Positions 1 to 6,656 of a stretch of DNA of 64,000 nucleotides are shown piece after piece. A program made the position numbers and the translations under genes. Each line of letters starts with the position of its first letter. The first letter of the stretch is position 1. Source of the DNA: AC-32 sp963728765 (GTDB lineage Bacteria > Actinomycetota > Thermoleophilia > Gaiellales > Gaiellaceae); contig CAVSKX010000001.1 of assembly GCA_963728765.1 (NCBI GenBank), positions 124,001 through 188,000 of the forward strand, read 5' to 3'. The notes below the pieces were generated by a model. The model saw only the letters and a list, made by a program, of their open reading frames with translations. It did not search any database and was not told where the DNA came from.

Positions 1-51
1 GACATAACGACCGCCGGCTTCTTTTCATCCCGCGCAGATCGCGCTCGGGAA

Positions 52-315
52 TCAGCCTGAAATCGCCGCAAGGAGCCGGTCGTAGCCGCTAATCCGCGGA
101 AAAGGATGACCGGCCGGATAAGCCGGAGGTCGTTGCCAGGTGGCGGAACGCGAACGCGATGCCGAGGCTGCTGATTGCCCCGCCCCGATGTCGACCGAAA
201 CCGCGATCGCGTTGAAGCCGAGGAGGAAGAAGAGAAACGTGCCCAGTGCCTCCGCTGCGCGGCGCAGCCGGAGCGATGAAAAGCCCACCTCACGCATCTC
301 CTTTGCCGCAGCCAC
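52..315 (-). pseudogene. Aquaporin (MIP family) N-terminal remnant, frameshifted
   Basis: The opening residues (LRRAAEALGTFLFFLLGFNA) are the first transmembrane helix of an aquaporin/glycerol facilitator. The reading then leaves the family; the expected continuation (ISSLGIAFAF, part of helix 2) appears in another frame from about position 172, so an indel has broken the gene. No NPA motif or later helix is found before the window edge. It lies downstream of acr3 on the same strand, where arsenic operons sometimes carry an aquaglyceroporin (AqpS) that passes arsenite. I infer a dead aqpS-like gene; a plain MIP fragment of other function is possible. Confidence 0.6.
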
Positions 316-381
316 CAGCCCAGCGGCGGTCGCGCGAGCATATGCCCACTCGCGTCGACGAGTGGGAGCGGATGGTCGGGC

Positions 382-1515
382 TCAGCTGGAGCTGGCCGGA
401 ACAAGGCGCTGGTCGTCGCGCCAGAATCTCCGCGCCCACAGCGCGACGTAGACGAGCGCGACGAGCACAGGCACTTCGATCAGCGGCCCGACAACGCCCG
501 CGAGCGCCTCCCCCGAGGTCGCGCCGAAGACGCCGACTGCCACGGCGATCGCGAGCTCGAAGTCATTCGAGGCGACGGTGAAGCCCATGCTCGCCGTCTG
601 CGGATACGGGAGGCCGACCAGCTTGCCGATCACGAAGCCGGCGACCCACATGACGCCGAAGTAGACGAGCAGCGGCAACGCGATCCGGGCGACGTCGACC
701 GGCTCGGCGGTGATCTTTTCGCCCTGGATCGCGAACAGGACGACGATCGTGAACAGCAGACCGTAAAGCGTGATCGGGCCGATCCGGGGCAGAAACTGCG
801 CGTCGTACCACTCGCGGCCCTTGCGCTTCAGTCCGATGCGGCGCGTCAGGAAACCGGCCGCGAGCGGGATGCCGAGGAAGATCAGCACGGTCTTCGCTAC
901 CTCCCAGATGCCGACCTCGAAGCCCTGCGTGTCGAGGCCGAGCCAGCTGGGGAGCACAGTCAGGTAGAAGTAGCCGAGCAGCGAGTAGGCGGCGACCTGG
1001 AAGAGGGCGTTGAAGACGACCAGCAGCGCGGTGCGGTCGCGGTCGCCCATCGCGATGTCGTTCCAGATCAGCACCATCGCGATGCAGCGGGCGAGCCCGA
1101 CGATGATCACGCCGGTGCGGTAGGCGGGCTGATCGGCGAGGAAGAGCCACGCGAGTGTGAACATGAACAGCGGGCCGACGATCCACGACAGGAAGAGCGA
1201 CCAGCCGAAGAAGGCGCGGTCTGAGACGCCGTCGTGCTTCATGCGGCCGAGCTCCTCGTAGTGCACCTTCGCAAGCACGGGGTACATCATCAGCAGGAGG
1301 CCGAGGGCGATCGGCAGCGACACGGTCCCGATCTGGAGCCTGTCGAGCCCGTCGTTGAGCGACGGGATCAGCCGCCCGAGCCCGAGCCCGACGGCCATCG
1401 CAAGCCCGATCCAGAGCGGCAGGAAGCGGTCGAGCGCCGACAGCTTGGCCAGGACGGCGGCGTGCTCTGGAGCGCGTGCGGTAGCCGGTCGGCGCGCAGT
1501 CTCAGTCGCAGCCAA
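382..1515 (-). CDS. acr3: ACR3-type arsenite efflux permease
   Basis: Inner-membrane carrier that exports As(III), driven by the proton gradient. The 377 residues give about ten hydrophobic segments, the normal ACR3 size. The family's essential cysteine sits in GLARCIAMVLIWND (Cys144) and the conserved acidic residue in ASNDFELAIAVA (Glu320). The start is a TTG at 1515 that overlaps the arsR stop by 14 bases, which suggests translational coupling in a DUF2180-arsR-acr3 operon. Control is expected from the adjacent ArsR. Family assignment is firm; the exact start is less certain. Confidence 0.95.
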   Translation of the reverse strand: MAATETARRPATARAPEHAAVLAKLSALDRFLPLWIGLAMAVGLGLGRLIPSLNDGLDRLQIGTVSLPIALGLLLMMYPVLAKVHYEELGRMKHDGVSDRAFFGWSLFLSWIVGPLFMFTLAWLFLADQPAYRTGVIIVGLARCIAMVLIWNDIAMGDRDRTALLVVFNALFQVAAYSLLGYFYLTVLPSWLGLDTQGFEVGIWEVAKTVLIFLGIPLAAGFLTRRIGLKRKGREWYDAQFLPRIGPITLYGLLFTIVVLFAIQGEKITAEPVDVARIALPLLVYFGVMWVAGFVIGKLVGLPYPQTASMGFTVASNDFELAIAVAVGVFGATSGEALAGVVGPLIEVPVLVALVYVALWARRFWRDDQRLVPASSS

Positions 1516-1828
1516 TGGTGTCCACCTCCACTGCCTCGTCGAGGATGTCGCCGACGAGCTCGTGTAGCGCGTCCAGCCGTTCGCGGCTCGCCCAGTAGCA
1601 GATGCGCGGGCCTTCGATCTCGCCCACGATCAGGCCGGCGTCCCGCAGGACCTTCAGGTGCTGTGACACGGTCGCCTGTGCGAGCGCCAGCTCGTCGACG
1701 AGCTGGCCGCAGTAGCAGGCGTCCTGGCCGAGCAGCAGCCGCATGATCCGCACACGAGCGGGATGGCTGATTGCTTTCGCCAGAAGCGCGACCTGCTGCT
1801 CGAGCGTCAGCTCGGTCGTCAGCGTCAC
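1502..1828 (-). CDS. arsR: ArsR-family metalloregulatory repressor
   Basis: 108-residue winged-helix repressor. The start is taken as the GTG at 1828, whose GTGA overlaps the stop of the upstream DUF2180 gene. The DNA-recognition helix lies around LAQATVSQHLKVLRDAG (residues 48-64). Cysteines at 38 and 40 (DACYCGQL) and near the C-terminus (Cys107) are candidate As(III) ligands; they differ from the classical ELCVCDL spacing, so this is one of the many variant ArsR sensors. Co-transcription with acr3 implies autoregulation of the arsenic operon. Confidence 0.92.
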   Translation of the reverse strand: MTLTTELTLEQQVALLAKAISHPARVRIMRLLLGQDACYCGQLVDELALAQATVSQHLKVLRDAGLIVGEIEGPRICYWASRERLDALHELVGDILDEAVEVDTIGCD

Positions 1829-2055
1829 GAGACGCCACCGGCCGTGTGATGACGCGCTGCAGCAGTGATGCCGGCCGGGACGCCTCGAAGCGGCTTGGTC
1901 GCGGGCAGATCGTGCCCGCAGGCGTAGTGGGTGCCGCCGACCGTGAACTCCTGGGCCTCGATCAGGTGGTCGAGGCAGAGTCCGACGCCGCAATGCTGGC
2001 AGACACCGACGGCGGCGACGGTGTCGTTCGCTTTCGCGCACTCGAAGCAGTTCAT
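1825..2055 (-). CDS. DUF2180 small zinc-ribbon-like protein
   Basis: 76 residues with metal-binding spacing: Cys3/Cys6, Cys19/Cys22, Cys27/His30 and a His43-Cys46-His48 cluster. This pattern matches the DUF2180 family, which I recall from actinobacterial arsR neighbourhoods. Function is unknown; the paired ligands suggest two zinc (or possibly arsenite) sites. It is the first gene of the ars operon and its stop overlaps the arsR start by 4 bases. Confidence 0.8.
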   Translation of the reverse strand: MNCFECAKANDTVAAVGVCQHCGVGLCLDHLIEAQEFTVGGTHYACGHDLPATKPLRGVPAGITAAARHHTAGGVS

Positions 2056-2466
2056 CGGATTCGCCTCCTCGAGCCTGAATTTCGGCTCATCGTTGATCGC
2101 AGATCTACGATCACTCGCGTCCGCGTCGGCGGCATCCGCGCCGGCCCCACTTTTGGGTGCGGAGAACTACGGAGGCCCGTCGGGCCAAGGTCGGCTCCGG
2201 ACTAGGTGAGTGCGGCGCAGACGGGCTGGCGGAGGCAGTCGCGGCGCGGCGCTCGGCCACAGTCAGAACGAACGTCGGAACAGGAGCCACGCTCGCATTG
2301 CCATCCGGCGTTGTCTCTGAAGACAAGATTTCACGGCCCACTCGTGACCCAAAACGCAGTTGGCAGAACCTACGCACCATGCGAAACGAGCTGGAACCTC
2401 GGGAGAAAACGGCCTGCAAATGACGTAGATCGAGGCGACTCGTCGTCGCACCTGGTTGCACCCGAA
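2056..2466. other. Non-coding stretch upstream of the ars operon
   Basis: No open frame here has family features. It should contain the promoter of the DUF2180-arsR-acr3 operon. I saw no obvious integrase remnant and no strong inverted repeat. The reading frames crossing 2263-2529 are antisense to the tRNA-like segment that follows. Confidence 0.4.
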
Positions 2467-2513
2467 ACGGCCTGTCACGCCGGAGGTCGCGGGTTCGAGT
2501 CCCGTCGCTCCCG
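2467..2513 (+). other. 3' half of a tRNA-Asp (anticodon GTC), putative attachment site
   Basis: The anticodon arm (loop CTGTCAC, GTC at 2474-2476), variable loop, T arm (stems GCGGG/CCCGT around TTCGAGT) and 3' acceptor strand CGCTCCC plus discriminator G are intact. The 5' side is not: no D arm and no GGGAGCG acceptor partner lies at the required distance. A tRNA copy truncated at the anticodon arm is the usual product of tyrosine-integrase insertion. With this orientation the inserted DNA would lie to the left, i.e. the arsenic genes. Confidence 0.72.
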
Positions 2514-2532
2514 TAGAAACACCCTGCAAGAC

Positions 2533-3180
2533 TCAATTCTTTCGTTGTAGGTCGTGGCGAGACGATCGCCGGCCTCGGTCGCCTCCGGCGACGTTGCCGA
2601 GTGCTAAGTCGCGGCGCATGCAGGCGCGTGGCCACGCGTCCAGGCCGAGTGCCCGCTCGTGCTCTCGAATGGCTCGCAGTCCGCGTGTTTCCTCGTCGGG
2701 TGCGAGGTAGCGGAACCCGAGCCGCTCGTAGTAGGGGCCGTTCCACGGCACCTCGAGATAGGTCGTGAGGGTGAGCGCGTGAAGACCGCGGACACGTGCC
2801 CACGCTCCCGCCCGCTCGATCAGGGCCCGGCCGAGGCTTTGCCGTGCGTGGTCGGGGTGCACGCTGACCTGCTCGATGTGGGCGGCTCCGTCGACGACGT
2901 CGAGCAGGAGATAGCCGACCGGACGGTCGCCGACATCGACCGCGACGAAGGCTCGGCCGCCGTCGGCGTAGGGCGTCAGCTCTTCGACCGAGCCCGGATC
3001 GTCGTCGGCCACCAAGGCCATGCCGAGGGACCGGAAGGTCTCGCCTGCAGCCCGCTCGATCTCGACGAGCGAGGCGAGGTCGTCGGCGCGGGCGGCCCTG
3101 ATTTGCACGCGCCGGGTCAGCAGCGTGTGCACCACCTCGAGGACGACTTCGCACGTTTGCGGATGCTCGTCACGCCGCAT
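2533..3180 (-). CDS. GNAT-family N-acetyltransferase
   Basis: 215 residues from the ATG at 3180, chosen because longer alternatives run into the upstream gene; the two genes overlap by 11 bases. The GNAT fold is recognisable: an N-terminal VQIRAARADDLASLVEIE strand/helix, a central sheet FVAVDVGDRPVGYLLLD, the acetyl-CoA loop VSVHPDHARQSLGRALIE and the C-terminal YYERLGFRYL. The substrate cannot be told from sequence. The last 20 or so residues are basic and may be an unstructured tail. Confidence 0.85.
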   Translation of the reverse strand: MRRDEHPQTCEVVLEVVHTLLTRRVQIRAARADDLASLVEIERAAGETFRSLGMALVADDDPGSVEELTPYADGGRAFVAVDVGDRPVGYLLLDVVDGAAHIEQVSVHPDHARQSLGRALIERAGAWARVRGLHALTLTTYLEVPWNGPYYERLGFRYLAPDEETRGLRAIREHERALGLDAWPRACMRRDLALGNVAGGDRGRRSSRHDLQRKN

Positions 3181-3952
3181 CTTGCAATGTCGGCTGAGCG
3201 AGTTGGCTGACGATCCTGCACAAGCCCGCCGCCAGCCGAGGCTCGCGCAGTCGCCCGTCGTCGGTGAACGCCTCGTGGGCGTCTGGTACCGGCAGCTCGG
3301 CATCGAGCACGGAAGCGCCGATCGTCTTCAGCACCCGCCGCAGGTCGGCCTGCGCCCAGCGGGCTCCGAACAAGCCGGTGGTGGCACCGATCACGGCGAC
3401 GGGCTTGCGTCGTAGGCAGTTGTCGGGAAAGGGCCGGGAGGCCCAGTCGAGCGCGTTCTTGAGCGCCCCCGGGATCGAGCCGTTGTACTCCGGCGTTGCG
3501 ATCAGAACGGCGTAGGGGCGAGTGATCTCCTCCCGCAGCTCGGCGACCGGCTCGGGCACCCTTCCCTGGTTGGCTGGTATGTCCCGTGCGCGCTGATCGG
3601 ACGCGTCGCCGCCCCGGATCGTAAGCTCGCCGACGACATTCGCCGTGCCGTCGTCTCCGAGCTCGACGCAGGTCGAGCGGAACGTGATCACCGGGTGAGT
3701 GTCGGCGTCGAAGAAGTCGGTGCCGCGGACGACGCGCTCACGAAACTCCGGCGGCTCGGCGATGGAGATCGACTCGACGCGCGCCCGTCCTTCGAGCGCG
3801 ATCGCGTCGTCTTCGGCGGTGAGCCAGGCGTCGACGTCGGCGAACGAGGCACGAAACGACGCGACCTGCTGATGCCTGACGGCGAACTGCACGGTCGAAT
3901 GGTGGCGGTCGAGCTCGTAGTTGCCGGCAAAGGGTTGCACTGCTGTGGCCAT
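3170..3952 (-). CDS. Chimeric YceI-like / NADPH-dependent FMN reductase fusion
   Basis: Start at the ATG 3952 with GAGGAG six bases upstream. Residues about 10-114 are a YceI-like lipocalin-type domain (YELDRHHSTVQFAVRH to GELTIRG). After roughly residue 115 the sequence becomes the middle and C-terminus of an NADPH-dependent FMN reductase (ATPEYNGSIPGALKNALDW). The YceI domain lacks its last third, and the reductase lacks the N-terminal GSLR-type flavin-phosphate loop. This looks like an in-frame deletion that joined two neighbouring genes, with the junction near 3610. Either activity is doubtful. A three-heptad operator lies about 50 bases upstream. Confidence 0.8.
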   Translation of the reverse strand: MATAVQPFAGNYELDRHHSTVQFAVRHQQVASFRASFADVDAWLTAEDDAIALEGRARVESISIAEPPEFRERVVRGTDFFDADTHPVITFRSTCVELGDDGTANVVGELTIRGGDASDQRARDIPANQGRVPEPVAELREEITRPYAVLIATPEYNGSIPGALKNALDWASRPFPDNCLRRKPVAVIGATTGLFGARWAQADLRRVLKTIGASVLDAELPVPDAHEAFTDDGRLREPRLAAGLCRIVSQLAQPTLQDAA

Positions 3953-4004
3953 CACTTGCTCCTCGTCTAGGGATGAACGGGTAGCCCCAGTCATGCGGCG
4001 ACTG

Positions 4005-4033
4005 CTCAGCGAGCGCTGAGCGGCGGCTGAGTG
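4005..4033. promoter_or_regulatory. Putative SARP operator: three heptads at 11-bp period
   Basis: CTCAGCG (4005), CTGAGCG (4016) and CTGAGTG (4027) are separated by exactly 4 bases each, giving an 11-bp period. This is the architecture of SARP (BTAD-family) binding sites. It lies upstream of the YceI/FMN-reductase chimera (start 3952) and matches the site at 6555-6583 next to the SARP gene. Confidence 0.7.
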
Positions 4034-4042
4034 AGCCGGGCG

Positions 4043-4618
4043 CTACCGCTGCGCGTGGGCCCCCGACGAGGTGGCGCGGCACGCGCCCGCGCGCTGGGCG
4101 AGCTCGGCCACGACGGCTCGAAGCTGGTGGACGATCCGCGGATCGCTGATCTCTCCGTTCGCGTCACGGTTGCGCCGGGCGACCGGCACCGCATGGTGGG
4201 TGACGTCGGCGTTGTGTGCTCTCAGCACCAGCGCGAGCGCCTCGCGGACGTGTGTGCCACGCCCGGGTGCGGCGACATGGAGCAGTGCAACCGGTTTCTG
4301 GTAAAACGACCCGCTCCGGACAGTCCAGTCGAGCGCGTTCTTGAACGCCCCCGGAATACCGAATGTGTACTCCGGAACGGCGAGCAGCACGCCGTTCGCC
4401 TCCGCGCAGGCTTCGCGAAAGCGGCGCACGGCTTCAGGCGGGAGGGCGTCGAGATCGGGGTCGAACTGCGGGAGGGCCCGCGGCCAGTCGTCGATTCTGA
4501 CGGTGAGGCCGTCCCGTGCCGCCGCCGAAGCGGCGGCACGAAGGGCGGCAGCGTTGATCGAGTCGCGCCTCAGGCTGCCCGAGATCGCCAGGATCGGGGA
4601 GACGGCCCCGGTCGGCAC
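4043..4618 (-). CDS. NADPH-dependent FMN reductase family protein
   Basis: 191-residue flavodoxin-like reductase from a GTG at 4618. The flavin-binding loop ILAISGSLRRDSINAAALR is intact at residues 9-27 and the second signature VPEYTFGIPGAFKNALDW is present. Such enzymes reduce FMN or, in some branches, quinones, azo dyes or chromate with NADPH; substrate is not predictable. It is a paralogue of the reductase half of the neighbouring chimera. The gene ends 3 bases before the Lipoprotein_15 gene region on the same strand, so the two may be co-transcribed. Confidence 0.88.
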   Translation of the reverse strand: MPTGAVSPILAISGSLRRDSINAAALRAAASAAARDGLTVRIDDWPRALPQFDPDLDALPPEAVRRFREACAEANGVLLAVPEYTFGIPGAFKNALDWTVRSGSFYQKPVALLHVAAPGRGTHVREALALVLRAHNADVTHHAVPVARRNRDANGEISDPRIVHQLRAVVAELAQRAGACRATSSGAHAQR

Positions 4619-4621
4619 CGC

Positions 4622-5089
4622 CTACCGGCCACCCTTCTCGATCTTCTTGCCTGCAGGTGAGAGCACGTACCAGCCGGCGCCGAAGTCGTGCAGGCCCTGC
4701 CCGTTGGTCTGTCCCGGCCTGGTGTCCCCTACGAAGCGGTAGAGCGAGTGGCCGGCGTAGGTCACCTGCTTCGTCCCGTTCGCGCGGCGCGTGAGCCCGA
4801 GCAGCCCCTGCTTGGTCCCGCGACCGGCAACCGGCTTGCCGTGTGCGAGCAGCGGCGGCCAGTAGGCAGCGCACGCCCCGGCGCACGAGCTTCGTCCGCG
4901 CTTGTCCTTCTCGAACAGGTAGAGCGTGCGGCCGCGGCCGTCGACGAGAATCCGGCCGAGCGACGACTTGGCGGTCTTGACCGCCGCCGCTCGCGTGGCC
5001 GAGTGAGTCGCCGCCGGCGCTGCGCTCAGCCCGGCGGCAAGAGCGGCGACGGCGACGAGGGTGACGAGAGTGAGATGAGAACGCTTCAC
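4622..5089 (-). CDS. Secreted Lipoprotein_15 (PF03640) repeat protein
   Basis: 155 residues starting at GTG 5089 with a Sec signal peptide (MKRSHLTLVTLVAVAALAAG). Two copies of the 'secreted repeat of unknown function' follow: LVDGRGRTLYLFEKDKRG with the CAGACAAYWPPL cysteine pair, then LTRRANGTKQVTYAGHSLYRF. No lipobox cysteine is seen, so it is probably secreted. The function of the family is unknown. A second member lies at 12588-13109. It lies downstream of the 443-aa secreted protein, separated by a terminator-like hairpin. Confidence 0.85.
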   Translation of the reverse strand: MKRSHLTLVTLVAVAALAAGLSAAPAATHSATRAAAVKTAKSSLGRILVDGRGRTLYLFEKDKRGRSSCAGACAAYWPPLLAHGKPVAGRGTKQGLLGLTRRANGTKQVTYAGHSLYRFVGDTRPGQTNGQGLHDFGAGWYVLSPAGKKIEKGGR

Positions 5090-5117
5090 GAGTACTCGTT
5101 CCTTTCGGTGGTCGAGT

Positions 5118-5152
5118 GAGACGGCGGGCCCCGAGGGAAGGCCCGCCGTCTC
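5118..5152 (-). terminator. 13-bp perfect hairpin between two secreted-protein genes
   Basis: Arms 5118-5130 and 5140-5152 (core GACGGCGGGCC / GGCCCGCCGTC) are perfectly complementary with a 9-base loop. It lies 11 bases past the stop of the 443-aa gene and before the Lipoprotein_15 gene. It may be a terminator or an attenuator that lowers expression of the second gene; there is no long T run. Confidence 0.7.
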
Positions 5153-5162
5153 TTCCTGTCCC

Positions 5163-6494
5163 CTAGCGGGGCGGGAACTGCGAGTTGGGCACGGGGTCGG
5201 CCAGGTTGGCCGTCGGGGCCTTCGCGGTGAATCCGATCACCGCACAGTTGATGTCGACCCCGACCGACCCGTAGGGGGCGGGCCTGCCGGTCGCCGGGTC
5301 GACGCCGGTGAGCAGGTCGGGCCGCTTCGCGGCCAGGTTGAAGACCTGCACCTCGTCGATCTGGCGCTTGTTCAGCCCCTGCTTGACGGCCTTGTCCGTC
5401 CAGAGGCCGAGCTGGGCGTCCCAGAGCGGGCTGTATGCCTCCGCGTGCCGGGGGTCCTTCTCGGTCGGGAAGTCGCCGAACACATTGAGCAGGTCGCCGC
5501 CGTTGCGGAGCGCGTTGATCAGCGCCGTGTTGCCGGCGCTCGCGTCCTCGGAGGCGTGGCCGTCCTTGACCAGGTGAACGAAGCCCTGCGCCTGCTTGTT
5601 GTTCGCACCGATCTGTCCGTTGATGAAGCCGAACAGCCGCTCGCGGGCCGAGCCGAGGAAGTCGTCGCCGCCGTTGTAGGCCGCGGTGTCGAGCGCGGGC
5701 ACGTAGGTCGAGCGCTCGAGGACGGACGTCAGTGGCTGGCCCGCGTCGGTCGAGATGTAGACGATCGGCTGGCCGGCGTCGAAGCCCTTCACGAACAGCA
5801 GGTCGACGTAGGACTCGAGGTACTGGCCGGGAGGCGAAGGCGGTGCGATGTGAATCCCGAGCACGCGGTCGCCCGTGTTGGCGTGGTGGACCACGTCGAA
5901 GGGGCCGTCGCCGGTGGCGACGATCGGCGCGCTGTACACGGTCGGCGAGCCCGCGATGCGAATGAACGGGCTGTACCCGGGACGCGCGACTGCGCCCGGC
6001 TGGAACTTCGCGAGCGGGAAGCCGGTCGGCCCCGGCTCGGCGATCCGAGCCGGGCTGAAGTCGGGCGCGCCCTGGAAGTTGACGATGGCCTGCCCGAACC
6101 TGTTCTGATCGGGCGTGGGCGAGTCGAGCGTCACCGTCTGCACCGCCTCCGGGTCGCCGATCGCGACGTTGCTCAGCTTCGGTGCATAGTTCACGCCCAG
6201 GTCGTGCGCGATCCCCTGATCGGAGGCGTCGAGGAGCACGTACCAGACCGTCTGCCCGTCGGCCCTTCCCTTGTAGAGCGGGAGGCGGACCGACTCCTTG
6301 GTCAGATTCACGTTGATCGCGCTCTCGACCGTCAGCTGGTTGCGGGGCAAGAGCCCGCTCAGCTGACCGAGCCCCCGCGCCGAGGCCGGCGCGCGCTTCG
6401 AGCCGGCAAGCGCCTGGCTCCCCATCACGACCGCCCCCGCAGCGATGACGAGCGTCATCACCGCGAGCAGCCTGCGCTTCGATAGCAGCTTCAT
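5163..6494 (-). CDS. Secreted protein of unknown function, 443 aa
   Basis: Start at ATG 6494 with AAAGGAGA upstream. The N-terminus is a clear signal peptide (KRRLLAVMTLVIAAGAVVMG, cut near residue 28). The rest is soluble, with repeated beta-rich segments such as WYVLLDASDQGIAHDLGVNYAPK and VYSAPIVATGDGPFDVVHH, and one cysteine (DINCAVIGF). I recognise no named domain. A three-heptad operator lies 61 bases upstream and the SARP gene is divergent, so it is probably a main target of that regulator. The Lipoprotein_15 gene follows. Confidence 0.75.
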   Translation of the reverse strand: MKLLSKRRLLAVMTLVIAAGAVVMGSQALAGSKRAPASARGLGQLSGLLPRNQLTVESAINVNLTKESVRLPLYKGRADGQTVWYVLLDASDQGIAHDLGVNYAPKLSNVAIGDPEAVQTVTLDSPTPDQNRFGQAIVNFQGAPDFSPARIAEPGPTGFPLAKFQPGAVARPGYSPFIRIAGSPTVYSAPIVATGDGPFDVVHHANTGDRVLGIHIAPPSPPGQYLESYVDLLFVKGFDAGQPIVYISTDAGQPLTSVLERSTYVPALDTAAYNGGDDFLGSARERLFGFINGQIGANNKQAQGFVHLVKDGHASEDASAGNTALINALRNGGDLLNVFGDFPTEKDPRHAEAYSPLWDAQLGLWTDKAVKQGLNKRQIDEVQVFNLAAKRPDLLTGVDPATGRPAPYGSVGVDINCAVIGFTAKAPTANLADPVPNSQFPPR

Positions 6495-6554
6495 CCGAGT
6501 TCTCCTTTCGTCCGGCCACGGCCGGGTAGCGAGCCGCGACCGTACGGAGAGCCG

Positions 6555-6583
6555 CTCAGCGGGAACTGAGCGCGATCTGAGCG
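6555..6583. promoter_or_regulatory. Putative SARP operator between the 443-aa gene and the SARP gene
   Basis: CTCAGCG (6555), CTGAGCG (6566) and CTGAGCG (6577) at an exact 11-bp period. It is placed between divergent genes (starts 6494 and 6657), so it can serve both. On the minus strand a TACGGT about 10 bases beyond the last heptad is a possible -10 for the secreted-protein gene. Sequence and spacing are almost the same as at 4005-4033. Confidence 0.72.
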
Positions 6584-6656
6584 TGCAACCCACGCGGCAA
6601 CTACCCGTAACGAATCCGCGCACTCGCGAGACTCATCGCCATGCGCGCAGTGCGGG

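Noticed and set aside
2401..2513. Complete tRNA-Asp using GGGAG at 2401 as acceptor strand
   Set aside because: The distance to the anticodon is about 40 bases too long and no D arm can be formed; a truncated copy fits better.
2263..2529. Minus-strand frame beginning with a GATGLEPATSGVTGR-like sequence
   Set aside because: This is the familiar spurious protein antisense to a tRNA 3' half; the real feature is the tRNA-Asp fragment.
6596..6615. GCAAC and GTAAC upstream of the SARP gene as an MtrA-type repeat
   Set aside because: Spacing is 10 bp and there is no third unit, unlike the sites at 54557 and 57362.
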